Below are positions 12,385 through 13,679 of a stretch of 13,679 nucleotides of DNA, piece by piece; position 1 is the stretch's first letter; each line of letters starts with the position of its first letter. Under the pieces are notes generated by a model that was not told the origin of the DNA, searched no databases, and saw only the letters and a program-made list of their open reading frames with translations. Origin of the DNA: JAIOTH01 sp964639335 (GTDB lineage: Bacteria > Patescibacteriota > Patescibacteriia > UBA1558 > S5-K13); contig CAZXCJ010000030.1 of the NCBI GenBank assembly GCA_964639335.1, positions 1 to 13,679 on the forward strand. The letters are read 5' to 3'. The position numbers were made by a program, and so were the translations under genes.

Positions 12385-12458
12385 AAAATATCAAAAACTC
12401 TTATATTTTAAATAAAGTAATGGGCTCTGACCATTGCCCAATTGGAATAAATATATGA
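12381..12458 (+). pseudogene. Remnant of the 3' end of an exonuclease III gene
   Basis: This frame reads LKNIKNSYILNKVMGSDH, then CPIGINI and a TGA stop. It matches the last 25 residues before the terminal Lys of the intact xth upstream at 20 of 25 positions. No start codon or other xth sequence precedes it; upstream in this frame the sequence is the end of the cysteine-rich gene, whose TAA (12382-12384) overlaps the remnant in another frame. Third-position and residue differences show it is not a fresh copy of the neighbouring gene. A hairpin follows its stop directly, as expected at a true gene end, so this may be the original xth tail left behind after an insertion. Confidence 0.88.
12420..12454 (+). 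repeat. Direct repeat, right copy (xth remnant)
   Basis: This is the partner of 11582-11616, differing at 2 of 35 nt. Upstream of this core the copies diverge quickly at the nucleotide level although the protein similarity continues. Confidence 0.9.
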
Positions 12459-12490
12459 AACTCGGTTCTGGAATTCAAAAACCGAGTTTC
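12457..12490. terminator. Strong hairpin after the xth remnant, possible terminator
   Basis: GAAACTCGGTT (12457-12467) and AACCGAGTTTC (12480-12490) form a perfect 11-bp stem with a 12-nt loop. The sequence after it (AGATTTACTAACTT) has only a weak T run, so intrinsic termination on the plus strand is uncertain. It begins inside the remnant's TGA stop and ends 14 nt before the MATE start codon. Confidence 0.5.
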
Positions 12491-12504
12491 AGATTTACTA
12501 ACTT

Positions 12505-13679
12505 ATGAATAAACACGAGAGGTTAATTGTTCAACCTATACCAAAACTAATTAAAAACATTGCAATTCCGGCTAGTATCGGTTTCTTTTTTAATACCATG
12601 TATAACGTAGTGGATACTTACTATGGTGGCTTGCAATCCACTCAAGCCCTAGCTGCACTTTCTCTTTCTTTTCCCATTTTCTTCATAATCCTGGCTCTGG
12701 GTTCTGGTATTTCTCGCGGAGCTACTGTCTTGATAGCTAATTCTTTAGGGGCTGGAGACAAAAATAAAGCTGAAAAATATGGTTGCCAAGCTCTTTCTTT
12801 TTCCATAGTTTTTTCTATTTTCTTAACTGCTGCGGGATTAATTTTTGCCCCAGCTTTATTTAAAATACTAGGAGCCCAAGGAGAATATTTAAAAATTGCT
12901 TTAAGTTATGCTGATGTCATTTTTTACGGAGCAGTATTCTTTTTATTAACTCATTCTTTAAATGGAATCTTAATTGCCGAGGGTGATACTAAAACTTTTC
13001 GTAATTTATTAATTCTTGGTTTTTTTCTTAATCTAATCTTTGATCCTTGGTTTATGTTTGGCGGCTTAGGTTTGCCGGCCATGGGCCTGGCTGGAGTGGC
13101 TTGGGCAACAGTTGTTATTCAAGCTATTCTTTGTATTTTATTATTTAGAAAAATAATGTCTCGGGAGCCTTTTAAACATCTCCATATTAAACACTTAATT
13201 CCCAATAAGAAATATTATTTAGATATTATTAAACAAGGACTACCAGCCAGTTTAAATATGATGAGTATTGCTGTTGGCATCTTTATTATTACCTATTTTA
13301 TCAGTTCTTTTGGGAAATCAGCTGTCGCTGCCTATGGTATTGCTACCCGTATTGAACAAATTGCCATTCTGCCATCCATTGGTTTAAATATGGCGGTTAT
13401 GGCTTTAATTGGAAACAATAATGGAGCCAAAAAATTTAATCGAGTAAAAGAAACTTTCTCCAAAGGACTAAAGTATGGAATATTATTAACCTTGATTGGT
13501 ATGGTCTTGGTTTTTATATTCTCTAAAACCTTAATGAATCTCTTTAGCGCGGACATAGAAGTAATTCAAATTGGCTTTACTTATTTAAGAATTTCTATCT
13601 TAATGTATTTAACTTATATCATCTTAAATATTTGTATTGCTACTTTACAAGGATTAAAAAAACCACTCTTTGCTTTGTG
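12505..13679 (+). CDS. MATE family efflux transporter (3' end beyond the window)
   Basis: An open frame from ATG 12505 runs to the window edge without a stop: 391 complete codons, against about 450 for the family, so roughly the last 60 residues are missing. It is a polytopic inner-membrane multidrug/toxin antiporter, driven by Na+ or H+. Family-like features are LIKNIAIPASIGFFFNTMYN (15-34), the following VVDTYYGG (35-42), RGATVLIANSLGAGD (71-85), AAYGIATRIEQIAILPSIGLN (274-294), GNNNGAKKFNRV (near 303-314), and LQGLKKP near the end. Many hydrophobic helices alternate with short charged loops. Substrate is not predictable. The start is 14 nt after a strong hairpin, with no Shine-Dalgarno motif; the 5' leader is therefore short or structured. 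Confidence 0.92.
   Translation, partial: MNKHERLIVQPIPKLIKNIAIPASIGFFFNTMYNVVDTYYGGLQSTQALAALSLSFPIFFIILALGSGISRGATVLIANSLGAGDKNKAEKYGCQALSFSIVFSIFLTAAGLIFAPALFKILGAQGEYLKIALSYADVIFYGAVFFLLTHSLNGILIAEGDTKTFRNLLILGFFLNLIFDPWFMFGGLGLPAMGLAGVAWATVVIQAILCILLFRKIMSREPFKHLHIKHLIPNKKYYLDIIKQGLPASLNMMSIAVGIFIITYFISSFGKSAVAAYGIATRIEQIAILPSIGLNMAVMALIGNNNGAKKFNRVKETFSKGLKYGILLTLIGMVLVFIFSKTLMNLFSADIEVIQIGFTYLRISILMYLTYIILNICIATLQGLKKPLFAL

Noticed and set aside
12457..12490. Confident intrinsic terminator call
   Set aside because: The stem is perfect, but the T run after it is weak on both strands, so it is kept only as a possible terminator.
1..13679. Alternative genetic code (UGA as glycine or tryptophan)
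   Set aside because: All long frames are intact under the standard bacterial code, tryptophans are encoded by TGG, and no in-frame TGA was needed to reach expected protein lengths.

Overview
The window is a low-GC bacterial chromosome segment. Its gene style fits the Candidate Phyla Radiation (Patescibacteria, probably a Parcubacteria-like lineage): compact genes, few Shine-Dalgarno sequences, a giant signal-peptide protein built from G-N-V-G-I-G repeats with a W..P...PPGGNI start, a stand-alone 23S-IVP-type four-helix-bundle protein, and GC-rich palindromic repeats scattered between and inside genes. The lineage call is an inference from gene content; no rRNA or tRNA gene is present. All long frames read under the standard bacterial code.

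Layout. Positions 1-187 hold a terminator and small repeats downstream of a minus-strand surface-protein gene (188-3451). An AT-rich spacer follows (3452-3689), carrying a good extended -10 promoter for a small plus-strand membrane protein (3690-3968). A bidirectional terminator (3986-4018) separates that gene from a minus-strand run that reads right to left: a winged-helix/GHKL-ATPase/STAS-like regulator (8585-7557), a THUMP/Trm11-like methyltransferase (7564-6341, overlapping by 8 nt), a phosphomannomutase/phosphoglucomutase (6335-4983, 5-nt gap) and glutamate racemase murI (4930-4049). A promoter enclosed in a 13-bp inverted repeat lies just upstream of the regulator. To the right, plus-strand genes are a four-helix-bundle protein (8815-9177) with inverted flanking repeats, the ComM/YifB AAA+ ATPase (9228-10757), exodeoxyribonuclease III (10844-11623), a cysteine-rich two-membrane-segment protein of unknown function (11653-12384), and a MATE transporter that runs off the end (12505-13679).

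How the genes fit together. PMM/PGM and MurI supply sugar phosphates and D-glutamate for the cell envelope. The repeat protein, the small membrane protein, the cysteine-rich protein and MATE act in or outside the membrane. ComM is known from other bacteria to support integration of incoming DNA, and exonuclease III repairs abasic sites. The HTH-ATPase-STAS protein looks like a self-contained regulatory switch that may control its own operon.

Most notable. (1) A 25-codon remnant of the exonuclease III 3' end lies just beyond the cysteine-rich gene. That gene is therefore bracketed by a 33/35-nt direct repeat, as if it had been inserted into, and had replaced, the end of xth. (2) Four short GC-rich or palindromic repeats are embedded in frame in three conserved genes (two in murI, one in the methyltransferase, one in xth), each adding 8-14 residues without breaking the frame. 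(3) The regulator's promoter lies between the arms of a near-perfect inverted repeat. (4) The xth promoter is placed so that its mRNA should be leaderless.
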